From: Deroplatys truncata
Taxonomy: Eukaryota > Arthropoda > Insecta > Mantodea > Mantidae
DNA: 64,000 nucleotides
Direction: 5' to 3'
Assembly (NCBI GenBank): GCA_030765065.1
Contig: CM060990.1
Span: forward strand, 675,861,618-675,925,617
Shown: positions 24,170 through 35,169 of the stretch, one piece after another
Layout of the letters: every line of letters starts with the position of its first letter
How positions within the stretch are numbered: the stretch's first letter is position 1
Position numbers and translations under genes: made by a program
The notes under the pieces: model-generated
The model's input: only the letters and a program-made list of their open reading frames with translations
Databases searched by the model: none
Told to the model about the DNA's origin: nothing

Positions 24170-26055
24170 CTGCTGAACCAGGTGAAGTGACTGTTCCTAC
24201 AGAAGATGCACTTCTCATCCCCCATTGAGAGTATCCAGCCACTTGCACTCGTTCTTCAATAAGTGAACATCTCCAAACCAAATGAATGATTTTCTCAGCG
24301 TTGGCTTTAATGGCTTTAAAGCCTTCATATAAAAGTTTAAGAGAGCTGCTTTACTTGTCGAAATGAAACATGCCCACGTGATCTCCTAAACTCATAATTA
24401 GAGCTACGAAGTTTAGATGGGCAAAATTGGTAAAAAAAAGGTGCATAATAGGTGCTAATTTATCTTTAAAATGCGCAAAACAGATAGGTGCAAATTTAAA
24501 ATGTAAACGTTCACTACAAAAGATACAACAGCCAATTGTATGACAATGGATGACACAAAATTCACTCATGTATAAAAAAGTCTGCCTTAAATGTCATGCA
24601 GCACAATGTTATTAAAGTCATTCGTCCAGAAAACTGTTAAAATAGATAACGTTCAATATTTCAAAGTATTTCTTTTTCCGTTAGGCTGCACCTGTGATTA
24701 TTAAATAAATACTTGTATGTAGGAAAGGAACGTTCCACGTCAACAGATACAAGTGGTGCATATTTTGTTTGTTGCAACATCCTCAACATCAGAGTTTTTG
24801 GCTAACCTCTGCTCCAGCTTTCGTTTTCGAATACCCTCCAGTGCTTCCATCAAAACCGCTCACTGAACACTGTTCCTCCAGTTTTGAAATAGAAGTTGCC
24901 AGAAAAAAGTATCCATGCACAGTTCATCTTGCAATTCCTATTGACCTGCTGTTCTTTGCCCTTTTTTCACAGTTGAAGAATCGTCATTTAGTAAAGCATA
25001 TAATAAATTGCTTATAGTGCTATAATGTTAAAAATAAACACTGCAACCTTTAACGAAGGCTCCCATTAAATGATAACTAGGGAACGTGGAACAGGAAGTC
25101 CTGAGATTTGAACATACTTTTGTATCCTAGGCAGTTCATTGAGGTGCAGGCTAATTTAAAAGCCTTTACCTCGCAGCAGTGCACTGGAGCGGAAGTAATG
25201 TGATTCCAACACAGCATCTGTACATTCTAATAAAGTATTCACTATTTGTCCATTTACTTTATACATCAGTTTTTAATTTTTATAGAAAACACAACATCGC
25301 AAGGGAGCGAAAATAAAGAGAAAATGTGCAAAAAGACGCTGAAAATGAGAAAAGGTGCAACCAAACCACAGTTACGAGTGTTTATTTCATTTTTTTCAAT
25401 AATTATGAAAACTTGTGATACTAATGTAAACATGTTACTTTTAGCAGGAATAAATTTCAGTCTGAGGGTACATATAGATTCTGAGGTATAAATAAAACCA
25501 TCCCAGAAAATATTTGCAGCACTCGCCTGTGTAGCGCATAACACAGTTTCTTATCTGCAGACACATTCCGATATCGCTCGGCGGAAGTCCTGGAGTGGGG
25601 ACGACTGATTCAGACTCAGAAAAATGAACACACGTGCAGGCAGAATACATTTTTGTGTCAATGACGTAATGGTTAAAATGGAATCGCGTTTAAGTTAATC
25701 GCTTGCTGCCATCCTTTCTAGAAAACAGCACATGCTGATTACAGGAAAAATTTAAGATGAATAGTGTATTTCGGAATTTAAAAAAAACAAAGGGTGTGTA
25801 AATACATATCACAAACAAATAAAAGTGCAAACAGATGAACTTGAAAGTGTATGAGATGTTGCAGAGAATGAATCTGATAATGAAGAATATGTCGACTCCA
25901 GTGCAAATGTAAGTGCAATAAACACCAGTTATCAAACAAAACAGGTTACAAGAGAAGAAATATAAGCAACAAAAATAAGAAAAAAATTAAAAAGTTTTAA
26001 AAGAAAAAGCACTTGAAATTTAAGGTGACGCTGATAAGAAGGGGGAGCCAGGACC
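24170..26055. other. intergenic, no gene seen
   Basis: This holds the possible 3' UTR of the upstream gene (AATAAA near 24703), then AT-rich DNA with short ORFs (82 codons at 24769, 81 at 25246) that I cannot assign. Confidence 0.4.
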
Positions 26056-26059
26056 TTAA

Positions 26060-27600
26060 TCGAATCTTGATTTGGAAATTTTGACTCGTCTAAAGGAAAA
26101 CATTTAAAATTCCGACAAAAAGAAAGAATTACAAGTTTAACATTACTACCTAAAAACTGGAGCATAATTAAAATTAAGAAGAAGTTTTCTGCTTCTGAGT
26201 ACATGATTCGGAAGGCTATAAAACTGGCAAAACAAAAGGGTATTTTGTCCTAACCAAATCCAAAACTGGGAAGAACCCTACTCACACTCGTAGGGGATAA
26301 AATTAAGGCATTTTATTGCTCTGTTGACGTAAGCAGAATAATACCTGGAAAGAAAGATTATGTCACAATAAAAAAGGTGAAGAAAAAAAAGCCATGGCCA
26401 CAAAACATTAATTTTGGGGAACCTTAAATGAGCTATGCGCAGCAGTTAGAGTTTTCTATCCCGATCTAAAAATAGGGTTCTCCAAATTTTCAGCTCTAAG
26501 TCCAAAAAACTGCATTTTAGCAGTAGCAAGTGGAACACGTGCCGTATGTGTCTGTGCCTATCATCAGAATGTGAAACTCATGATAGGAGCTATTAAAGTA
26601 GGCGTACCTGAATTTCTTGAAAATCCTTCCTTTCATCTTCCAAATTATCCACATTTCTTGGCTAATATGCTATGCAATCCTCCTCAGAACAGTTATGTTT
26701 TCGGAAAGTGTAAAGAACGTCCTGGAACTTCAAAAATAAGAAAACGATTTAGAGAAATGTTAAACGAAGATTTCGTTGAATCACTGACATACAAGTAATG
26801 GTTCATGACTTACAGATCGATACTTGAGACCACAGTGAATTCCAGTGAAGAATTTCTTGACTGTTTCTTACAGAATCTTGGTGAATTAGTGAGCTACTCT
26901 TTTATATCATCTGAGCAAAGCAAGTTCTTGAGTGTTCATTATGTCCCGTGACTTTGCTGCAAGTTATTCCTTTGTTATTCAAGACGAAATTCGGGCATAC
27001 CATTGGAGTAATGTGCAGGTAGGCACTAATCCATTCGTAATATATTACAGAGAAACAGTATGTAACACAGTCTCTATCAAGAATTTAGCAATAATTTCAG
27101 ACTGCCTAAAATATAACACTACATCTGCTTTCCTATTCCAAAGACATCTTACTGAATGTATTAAAACAGAAAAATTCCATTCACCATAGAAAATAATGTA
27201 TTTCCCTGATGGCTCTTTAGCACAGTACAAAAACAGGAGAAATTTCGTGAATATTACGTTTTATGAGGAAGATTTTTTCCCAATTGACAACGTAAAAGCT
27301 CAAGTGGTGGTATAGGTGAGACACTGAAGAGGCTTGCAGCTCGTGCTAGTTTGCAGAGATCTTCGGAGAACCAGGTAACAACCCAATAGAGTTGTATCAT
27401 TGGACAAAGGACCATCTCCCAAACATTAATACTACTTTTGTGACTAAGGAAGACTATACTGAAGCGGAAAAACTTTAACTTCAAGATTTGCAAAATCTAT
27501 TCCAGTGCCTGGAACACGCAACATACACGCCATTCAGCCGTTTATGAGGGAAATTTTACTCGCCAAGTGCAGTCGAAATAAAACAGCATCCTGTATGCAA
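26060..27600 (+). pseudogene. decayed coding region of a dispersed transposon-type protein family
   Basis: Across several frames the order of motifs is LTLLPKNWS, KGIL, CSVDVSRIIPGKKDYV (about 26313-26365), then IGFSKFSALSPKNC and CVCAYHQNVKLMIGA (about 26470-26590). Further on come CNPPQNSY, SLTYK, HWSNVQVGTNPFVIYYRETV and ETLKRLAARASLQRS near 27320-27360. I recall this arrangement from a multi-copy uncharacterised protein common in arthropod and cnidarian genomes and probably transposon-encoded. At least ten stops or frameshifts make it a pseudogene. I cannot name the superfamily or see terminal repeats. Confidence 0.6.
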
Positions 27601-28814
27601 AGATGATCCAACGATCTGATTTCAACGGTAGAGGGTGAGCAACAAGAACGAAACTTATTAATATTTTTAAAAATATTCATTGTTAGCAGCTTATATGAGG
27701 AAATAAATTAGAAAATTGTGATTATTCTTAAGGTGTTCTTGTAGAGATACATGTCCAGTAAGTTATCAGATGTGAGGGCGGTAAAGAAGGTAAAACAATG
27801 AATACTGGCAACTTGTTTGACGATAATTCTGCGATTAGCGTAAACATGCTGTGACATAGTAATTTTTATTTATGAAACCCATTGTCATTCCAACTCGAAA
27901 ATCTACACATTTATTTTAAAACTGAGTAAGACGTAATGTACTTATATTCTATTGGTCGACCACACTATAATGCGCTGACTGTATATGATGTAGCTGAATT
28001 GTTATGGCATCCATTATATTTCAGCGACTCATTATGATCTCACTCGGCGGCACGCAGCTCCCCTATCGCCCATACCGTTTAACATCTTCAAAGCAACAAT
28101 CCACTGGGATCCATCCCCAGACAAACAATGAAATATATGTATTTAAAATAAATAAATTCTGTTCATTGTAATTTTAATATTGTAATAAATTGAGTTCATT
28201 CGCGTTGTTTCAATATTTTTCAATATAGGTAGCCTGCAAAAAATCAATAAATACGTCCAAAAAACTGCCATTTGTTTCAGTACTCGCAAACATGCTCAAG
28301 AGCTTGCTACCATGCTGCCATTCGATTTAGTATTTAGTTACACGCAATTAACAAGGTAAGAGCTTTTCGTAAAGACTCAAGATTTTGAAATTATAATGTG
28401 GTCGACCAAAACAGTCCTATGCAACTTGACTATAATGGTAATAAGAGGTTTATGAAACGAGTTACTGCTCGTTTTATAAACACAATCGTGTCTCAATTAC
28501 TACCATTAGAGTCTCGTTGTTGCATTATATACCATTGTCACTCAGTTCTAAGTAACGCATTTTATTTTACATGCAAATTTTAAAAACATATGTATGAAAA
28601 TGAAATTTTTCTAAATACCTCATAATTAACTGTCACATCTTTAGAATTTATCAACACATTTTTGTCAATTTTTCTTAAGACATTGCTGAGATATTCATTT
28701 TAGTTAAGCGGTGCGTTTATAAAGAAGCTATTTATGTTAATGGAATTAATTGTTCTCTCGCACAAGACATGTGTTGGACAGGGTTGGAAAGGTAGAATCA
28801 GATGACTGAAAAAT

Positions 28815-28992
28815 TCAATGCCATAGCCGGGATTTGAACCACGGATCTCCTTGTAGTTTACCGGGAAAAATGCGAGTCAGCTGGGGAATTTAATGGCGTG
28901 CCGGCATTTTGCCATGGTAGCTCAGTGGTTAGAGTAACCGGACGGAGACCGGGAGATCCGTGGTTTAAATCCCGGCTATGGCATTGAATTTT
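28815..28992. repeat. inverted pair of tRNA-like segments
   Basis: At 28915-28985 the plus strand reads TGGTAGCTCAGTGGTTAGAG (A-box-like), then GTGGTTTAAATCCCGG (B-box-like) and a 3' CTATGGC that can pair with the 5' GCCATGG. The 3' half is repeated in inverted orientation at 28815-28853, so the whole folds into a hairpin. The T arm pairs badly and position 33 would be C. I read this as a tRNA-derived SINE head or pseudo-tRNA rather than a functional tRNA gene. Confidence 0.5.
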
Positions 28993-29962
28993 CCAGTCAT
29001 CTGATTCTATTTATGGTAATATTTGACAAGCCACTGAAAAAAACTAAACCTGGGAGAAACGTAAAGCTTAACTAGTCAACGGCTATCAACTCACAAATTT
29101 TTCAAAAAATCTGAATCCGTGGCTGAGGGCCTTGATGATTTTACATAGAATGATCCTTACGCTATAGCACTAGACAAAAATTACAAGCTTGCTTACAACT
29201 TTTAAAAAAACTACCCCTTAACAGAGTTTCTTTCAAACCTTGCGTACAGATTTGTGTTAATTGCGCGACCGGGGTGACATTTTGGGCCCTCATACTTTAA
29301 GGCTACACTATACATGTGTGCTACTTTACAGCTTAAAAAAATACAAAAAGATGTCCTTACTTCCAACCCCTTACTTACAAATCTTTACTCTTTTACCTAT
29401 ATGGACTACATTTTGTACACCTACCTAACAGAACTTGGTGATAATTATAGGCTAGTTTGCAATTATCAAAAAAAGAACACTCACTACTCACGTAAGCACA
29501 TAAATTGTTTTATGCTTCTAGAACAAATTCTAACACCTTTGTTTTAGGAGCCAGCAAAAGTTATAAGAATGAGAGGGATAGTGTGTCACTTGTGTGTTAG
29601 AAACCTAATTTGTGCTCTGGGTTCAATATTAATTAAATGTTACTAGGACCTATATAAAGAAAGTACCTGGTAAATGCAATAAAATGACAATTTTCAAAAT
29701 GCATATTCATTCAAAATTTCATTTTCTATTTAAAACCAATTCCCTCAGAACTCCAATTTCGAGGTTACCACTCGCAATAATTAGATACGTATCCTAAAAT
29801 GCGTTAAGATTTGGCCGAAAACTAAAAATGAAATTTAGACCGAAGTCACCTTACCTATAGTTTATAAAATTCCTTACGTATACGTTTCCGACATAAAAAT
29901 GCACGTGTTCATCTCTGGATAAGAGAATTAGTAAGTAATATATAAAAAGTTGAAATAATAGC

Positions 29963-30663
29963 AGTAGTAGGGATTTGGGGTTTCTGGCGCACTTAATACG
30001 CATGGAATGCAATTAATATGCTAATTAGCCCCGCCCCCACTTCCCCCCTCCCTCCCCCCCCGCAGGGCCTTGGTAGTTTTAGTTGCAGCTGCGGTCGTAA
30101 ATCTTGTTGAGTACAATGGAGGCTTGACAGTTAAGCAATTAAGGTTATCCTTTACTTGTTAAACCGAACAAAGGGGCCATAAATTTAAGGTTCTGTAACA
30201 AAGGCGAGATGTTTTTCCTACCCATTCCACATCAGGCCACTTCTGCACCTAGTCAGTTACCCACCCCCACTTCCATTGTTTGTCGAACACGTGGCATACT
30301 CGTTCCACTAGCTTTTAACAAAAGAACAATGCTTACCCTTCAGCTGTCAAAATGAACAAAGCCCATGATGAATTAGGGTTGTGACAAAGAGAACCTAAGC
30401 CAGTTAACAGAGAAACAAGTTCTATTGTCCGGTGCAAGCATTCTTTAGAAAGACCATCTGGCATACTCATCCCACAACCCAATAACAAAGCCTGACCCTT
30501 TCCATTGTGTAAGAGATTCTATTGTGTGTGCCTTTCTATTGTCCTGGGCAAGACTAGTTTAGAAAGACACCTGCGGCGTTCCCATCCCACTACTCCATAA
30601 CAAAGCCTGACCTTTTCCATTGTTTGAGCTTAACAAAAGAATTCGAGGGTTGCTTTATACTCG
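29963..30663 (+). repeat. left Polinton terminal inverted repeat
   Basis: It matches the reverse complement of 47401-48110 with only scattered differences plus a ~10-bp gap near 30628. It contains a C-rich tract (30029-30061) about 67-99 bp from the tip. It also contains two subterminal direct repeats of about 116 bp (starts near 30421 and 30537) sharing TCTATTGTCC, TTTAGAAAGA and ATAACAAAGCCTGACC. Confidence 0.95.
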
Positions 30664-30879
30664 TCCTGTCCTTGTTTGCGTGAAAGAGAGAGAAACTTGT
30701 TTACCAACTCTGCGTAACGTCAGAGTCGCCATCATAATTTTGCCTGAGGGAGTTCTCTCCGATGTTTTACGACATCCTACGAATATACCCGAGCATAGTT
30801 AACAAGCATTCTGTTTCAGCCAGCGACTCCGAAAAAGCGCCTAATATACATTTCATTACATGAATTAAACCTCTGCGTG

Positions 30880-31700
30880 ATATCCATAGATCGGTGTTCG
30901 ATTCTTACTGTAATCAAAAGTTTATTGCTAATGAGAAATTGATGATTGATATTATTATATCATTACCCTGATTAATAAAAGTGCGTTCAGAGGATTGTAG
31001 CTCGACTCTTACCAAGTGAAACTCTAACTCGCAATAACTATTAAACTATGCAAGACCAGATTGAAAATGTATTTAACAAATATAATTTAATTTTTATACA
31101 TTATTATCCTAATTAATGAAAGACCGTTCAGATGACCCTAGTTCGAATCTTACCCTGCAAACTCTAATGTGTAACATCTAGTAAATTACGGATGAGTGCT
31201 TTAAAAATATATTAAACACATGCGTATACTTAGGTATCCAAGTTGATATTTTTAGGGTAAAACATTATTATATCATTACCCTGATTAAAGACCGTTCAGA
31301 GGTTTCTAGTTCGAGTCTTACCCTGCAAGCTCTATGCCTACTAACTATTAAATTACGGAAGCGTGCACGATAAGATTAAAAAATGTATTTAACAAATATA
31401 ATTTAATTTTATACATTACGCTGTTTTAATGAAAGGTATTCTTAGGAACCCAGAAGCCCATAGTTCGAACCTTACCCAGCGAAACGCTATAATAAATACT
31501 AAATTATTGAAGAGTGAACGGGTCAGATTAAAATGTGTTTAACAAATATAATTTAATATACACGACATTACAATGTTTAACGAGCTGTATTCTTAGGAAC
31601 CACAGGTCCCTAGTTCGAATCCTGCCCTGCGAAACGCTATAATAACTATTAAACTATGCACGGGCATATTAAAAATGTATTTATCAAATATAATTATTTA
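30880..31700 (+). repeat. tandem repeats with a B-box-like core, inside the Polinton
   Basis: Five to six degenerate units, spaced about 130-170 bp, each contain a core close to TAGTTCGAATCTTACCCTGC (near 30895, 31005, 31138, 31308, 31460 and 31611). Several also share ATGTATTTAACAAATATAATTTAAT. The GTTCGAATC word matches the tRNA T-loop/Pol III B box, but a full cloverleaf could not be built. No ORF is present. The segment lies between the left TIR and the first promoter. Confidence 0.7.
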
Positions 31701-32090
31701 TATTAAACCCCTGCGTATACTTAGATATTCCGATGCCTAGACACGATTCTTTATTTTCTTTCTTCTCCCTCTTTCTTTCTCCACAACTTGTACACATCCA
31801 GGCACTCCCATATACACGAGCACATGTGCATACATCAACGTGCATACACAGGTGCATGCACGCACACACACGCACATACATGTAACGCAGCAATTATCTC
31901 TTTCAAACAGAGATATCAAAAACCTTTACGTGTATTGCCTCTCTATAATAAAAGTTTTCATTTCCCTCACTGAATCATTTATTCTCTTGCATAGAAAAAC
32001 ACATTCATCCCCCCTCCCTATAGATCGCTTCCCCCACCGATCCTCTCTGCAAGTCATTACATGTGATAGAAGAACCGGTTTTTCTAGCCG

Positions 32091-32100
32091 CTATATATAA
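32091..32100 (+). promoter_or_regulatory. TATA box of the left spliced gene
   Basis: TATATATAA lies about 60 bp upstream of the first ATG (32160) of the spliced Cys-rich gene, at a suitable distance for a start site near 32120-32130. Confidence 0.6.
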
Positions 32101-32159
32101 GCAGCCCCTTCTCGCACTGCTCTGAATATTATTCGAGGTGTAATCGAGTCGATAATACA

Positions 32160-33312
32160 ATGGATGATTTTAGGAGTGAATGCGGAGAAGAATCATACCA
32201 TTATACATATTATCATAAAGAGTCGTGTAATGGTATCATGCATTCTATAGTGTGTAACATGCCTTCCTATCATGACTAGATGACTTCTCGAGGCATATGC
32301 ACAGACAACTGTCCGGTCTACAAAAGAAGCATCATGTAAGTATCGTTTTTTATTCTTGAATGCAAACTCTAAAAAGCGTGCAATTGTTCTCTAAAGAAGA
32401 GTGAAAAAATTAAAATGGTTCATTCTATTGTATTTTCTTTCTTTCCAGAGAAACTGATACCGAAAGTGAGGGTGAGATGCTCAGCCTCATTTCAAATCAC
32501 GGCTCTCTGTGGCATTCAGAGTACTGCAATGGGTATACTCACTCTGTACTGTGTGCAAAACCAGAGGTACACGACAAGATGGCGTCATACTTTCCATGCA
32601 ATGAGAGCTGCAGTGTATTCCTCTTCAGACAGAGAAATTTAAAGTGAGTACCTCTTTAAATATATATCATTATTGTACATTACTATTGTCATATACGTAA
32701 CTTCAGAGAACATTAATGTAAACATTAATTTATGCGATACTAACATACATTACATGCTACTATAGTACAAGAGCAGTTATATAAGACTAACACTGGAAAT
32801 TATAATGACTTTTGCAGAATTCAAATGACGACACCAGCGCCTAAAACCGATGTAGATTCCGATGATAAAGAACCGGAAGATATAGTGGAATATCCCATTG
32901 CACAGCAGTATGCTAAACACATAGATGAGGAACAGGATTCCAATTCACAGCAGGCTGGGGATCTAACACAGACGACCTCCGAGTCTCCCCCTGGAAAGCC
33001 TGCAGAACTCGGGAAAACATTGACGTGAGTATTTTCACATATATAAAAATCATTGTTTCATTCCTCTGTAACCTAGCAGAAATTTAATTCTTTCAGGTTA
33101 CCTTAACTTCACCCAAGCTCTTTTCTAAGACCTTCATTGTGTAATGTTTCAGGCGGTGCAATAAGGGGAAGAAGAAGAGGAACAGCTTTGCAGACCTGCA
33201 AAGGAGGCTGACGCTATTGGAGGATAGAATAAGCAACATCGAGACGCCCAAGAAACATGCCGGTAAGAAGCGTGTGCCGAGACGTCTACATCTCGAAAAG
33301 GCGCAGCATTAA
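32160..33312 (+). pseudogene. spliced Cys-rich Polinton gene with duplicated exons, one nonsense codon
   Basis: Four exons can be read with good splice sites: 32160-32335, 32449-32643, 32818-33024 and 33153-33312 (stop TAA at 33310). All three introns are phase 2, and exons 2 and 3 (195 and 207 bp) are symmetric. Exons 1 and 2 encode related modules: CNG-x2-HS(I/V)(V/L)C, then HD-x-M-x-S-x3-C-x3-C, so one arose by exon duplication. In exon 1 a TAG at 32277-32279 stands where exon 2 has Lys; an ATG directly after it could restart translation. Exon 3 is acidic and Gln-rich. Exon 4 is basic with a short coiled coil (LQRRLTLLEDRI). The function is unknown; the Cys/His pattern suggests metal binding. 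Confidence 0.6.
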
Positions 33313-33703
33313 CATAGGATTCTTCTATGATCTTCCAGTGCTTTTAGTGAAAAACACAGACAAATTTGTATACATGACAATTCAAGACTGGGAGATAATT
33401 CGTGAGAGTCTTCCTACATTCAGTGCATTCCTCAAAACGAGAAAGTATCCGCGTGTGGAATATTGTGAAAATATTCTTTTTTCTTATAATATTGTTGCTT
33501 ATATGCAAGAGACAGAAATAAAATTTTTGAACACTAATTTAAATAATTGTGAAATATTTTTAAATAGAGATGAAATTTGCAGGCTAAAAAGACTTGAATC
33601 GTTTATAGACTACCATTTAGGTAACCTGACTGATGCAAATGTAATGCAATATGTTGGAACGAGGAGTTGGAGGAAGAAAGTGATGGAAATGCAGGATAAA
33701 TAA
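33257..33703 (+). CDS. small Polinton protein with two PC4-like segments (148 aa)
   Basis: The ATG overlaps the last exon of the spliced gene in another frame, and the stop precedes an AATAAA at 33707. The protein contains two related patterns: KFVYMTIQDWEIIRESLPTF near residues 37-57, and CEIFLNRDEICRLKRLESFI near 98-117. Each is a short strand followed by an amphipathic helix, reminiscent of the end of the PC4/Sub1 single-strand DNA-binding fold. A single-strand DNA-binding or replication-accessory role would fit the element, but this is inference. It converges with the capsid gene, whose own AATAAA lies in the 100-bp gap. Confidence 0.6.
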   Translation: MPVRSVCRDVYISKRRSINIGFFYDLPVLLVKNTDKFVYMTIQDWEIIRESLPTFSAFLKTRKYPRVEYCENILFSYNIVAYMQETEIKFLNTNLNNCEIFLNRDEICRLKRLESFIDYHLGNLTDANVMQYVGTRSWRKKVMEMQDK

Positions 33704-33802
33704 TAACAATAAAAAGAATGAAAGTATGCTTTTACATAGTGTTTTTATTCATTAATAATCCTTACATTGCTAATGAAAAAACAAATCCTTACAATGATTA
33801 GT

Positions 33803-35017
33803 TTAAAATAAAAGCTGCATCACATGAGTCAGAGGTTTGTATGTAAATACTTTATCGTGAATTATCAAACAATACAACGTGGTCTGTGCAGGAATATTTG
33901 CACTAGCTTGAATTTCTATTCTAATGTTAACAGCACCATTTACAACTTCCTCTGGTTGATGTGAGCAATCTATAACAAATATAGGAGCAAATTTAAGAAA
34001 ATCTTTTCTCTTCAATAAAGGATAGTTCTCTTTTTCATAGTAAGAGTTTTGAAACTTTGAGTACATATCATACAAAGATGCAAATCTAGAGTTTCCAAAA
34101 TCCAAATTCATGTCATGATAGGGATAACATTCGCTATTAAGATAAATTCTCAAATTAGTTATGTTACAATGATCAAAAAGAGAACCGTCTTTAGATGCAT
34201 TACTCGATCTTAAAGTTTGAGCACCCAAAATGACAAATCTCGGCTTCTCCATTTTTGATGTGGTGGCGACATTCCAAGTGAATGATTTAGTTTGCGGCAC
34301 AGCAGGCTGAGTATGCAGATCCATGGTCCTAAATGGGAGATACAGCGCCTTGTCAGACTTGACAATCTTGAGAATTTCAACCTTTTCAGCATCAGAAAGT
34401 CGTATCACTGGCATTCTCCACTCGATTCGTGCAAGTTTAACGCTTGCATTCTCTTCACCCTCAGGCGCTATAATACAGTTTTTAGAGTCCTTGGATCGAA
34501 TCAGCACCAACTCAAACTTGCTATTGAGTATGAGTTCCTTGTGGTCGTCAGCAAATCCCAGAAGCATCGAAAGCGGTACTATGGCGTTGAAGGCTCCATT
34601 TGCTGCATTCACAATGTACATGTCTTCTCCAGGATAGCACCATCCAGCATTCAGCAAGCGATCAGACTCCATTGGATTGAGAGCAGCATAGTTGCGTAAA
34701 GTTGAGGCGATCCCGGGGTTCCTGGTTCGATCAATAGTTGAGCCGTTCATATCCAGTCGAATCTCCTCAAACATGAATGCAATAGCGTTATTGGTAAGCT
34801 TTGCAGTAGTAGCTGTTCCATTAGGTTTAGTAATACTCCCCTCGATGTATAGATAACTTCGATTAGGTAAAGTATAGAAATCCTCAGCTTGACAAGGGAT
34901 TCTAATTTCATCATTAGCGTCCAGAGCCGATGTATTATACGGTAAAAACACATGTTCCTCTTCTTTAGTGATCTTGTCATCGAATGTCGGTGCGCCGGTA
35001 ACATTAAAGATGTCCAT
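33803..35017 (-). CDS. putative Polinton major capsid protein (404 aa)
   Basis: This is an intact minus-strand frame ending the virion gene block. The sequence is beta-rich throughout, lacks a signal peptide and has no long helices except near the N-terminal third. It starts MDIFNVTGAP and contains YTLPNRSYLYIEG and IAFMFEEIRLDMNG, a pattern found in proteins encoded next to the protease and penton-like gene in insect Polintons. Position, size and strand structure fit a double jelly-roll capsid protein, although it is shorter than the hexon-like proteins of some Polintons. A structure prediction would settle it. It begins 2 bp after the stop of the small basic ORF. Its AATAAA lies about 60 bp beyond the stop. 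Confidence 0.65.
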   Translation of the reverse strand: MDIFNVTGAPTFDDKITKEEEHVFLPYNTSALDANDEIRIPCQAEDFYTLPNRSYLYIEGSITKPNGTATTAKLTNNAIAFMFEEIRLDMNGSTIDRTRNPGIASTLRNYAALNPMESDRLLNAGWCYPGEDMYIVNAANGAFNAIVPLSMLLGFADDHKELILNSKFELVLIRSKDSKNCIIAPEGEENASVKLARIEWRMPVIRLSDAEKVEILKIVKSDKALYLPFRTMDLHTQPAVPQTKSFTWNVATTSKMEKPRFVILGAQTLRSSNASKDGSLFDHCNITNLRIYLNSECYPYHDMNLDFGNSRFASLYDMYSKFQNSYYEKENYPLLKRKDFLKFAPIFVIDCSHQPEEVVNGAVNIRIEIQASANIPAQTTLYCLIIHDKVFTYKPLTHVMQLLF

Positions 35018-35019
35018 GA

Positions 35020-35169
35020 TTATAGAAGTCTGAAGCCCAATACCTGGAGGAAGAGTCGATTACGTGATGTTAACTCTCCGGGTGTCAAGGGCAGAGTATG
35101 ATGTGTGCGTTGAATCACTCCCTTATTATATCCTCGACGTCGTTGACTTCTTCTAAAATCTATTGGCAT
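35020..35169 (-). CDS. small basic protein between the capsid genes (49 aa)
   Basis: Start ATG at 35169, stop TAA at 35020. The frame overlaps the 3' end of the minor capsid gene by 17 bp and stops 2 bp before the major capsid ATG, so it is tightly packed in the block. The N-terminus is Arg-rich (FRRSQRRRG). The C-terminus reads LTSRNRLFLQVLGFRL, like short conserved tails seen in Polinton virion proteins. It might be a DNA-condensing or cement peptide. The tiling with both neighbours is the main support. Confidence 0.6.
   Translation of the reverse strand: MPIDFRRSQRRRGYNKGVIQRTHHTLPLTPGELTSRNRLFLQVLGFRLL

Noticed and set aside
28915-28985. Functional tRNA gene
   Set aside because: The T stem pairs poorly, position 33 would be C rather than T, and an inverted copy lies beside it.
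34292-34699. Plus-strand ORFs of 104-135 codons inside the capsid gene
   Set aside because: They are shadows of the intact minus-strand capsid frame and have no domain or context.
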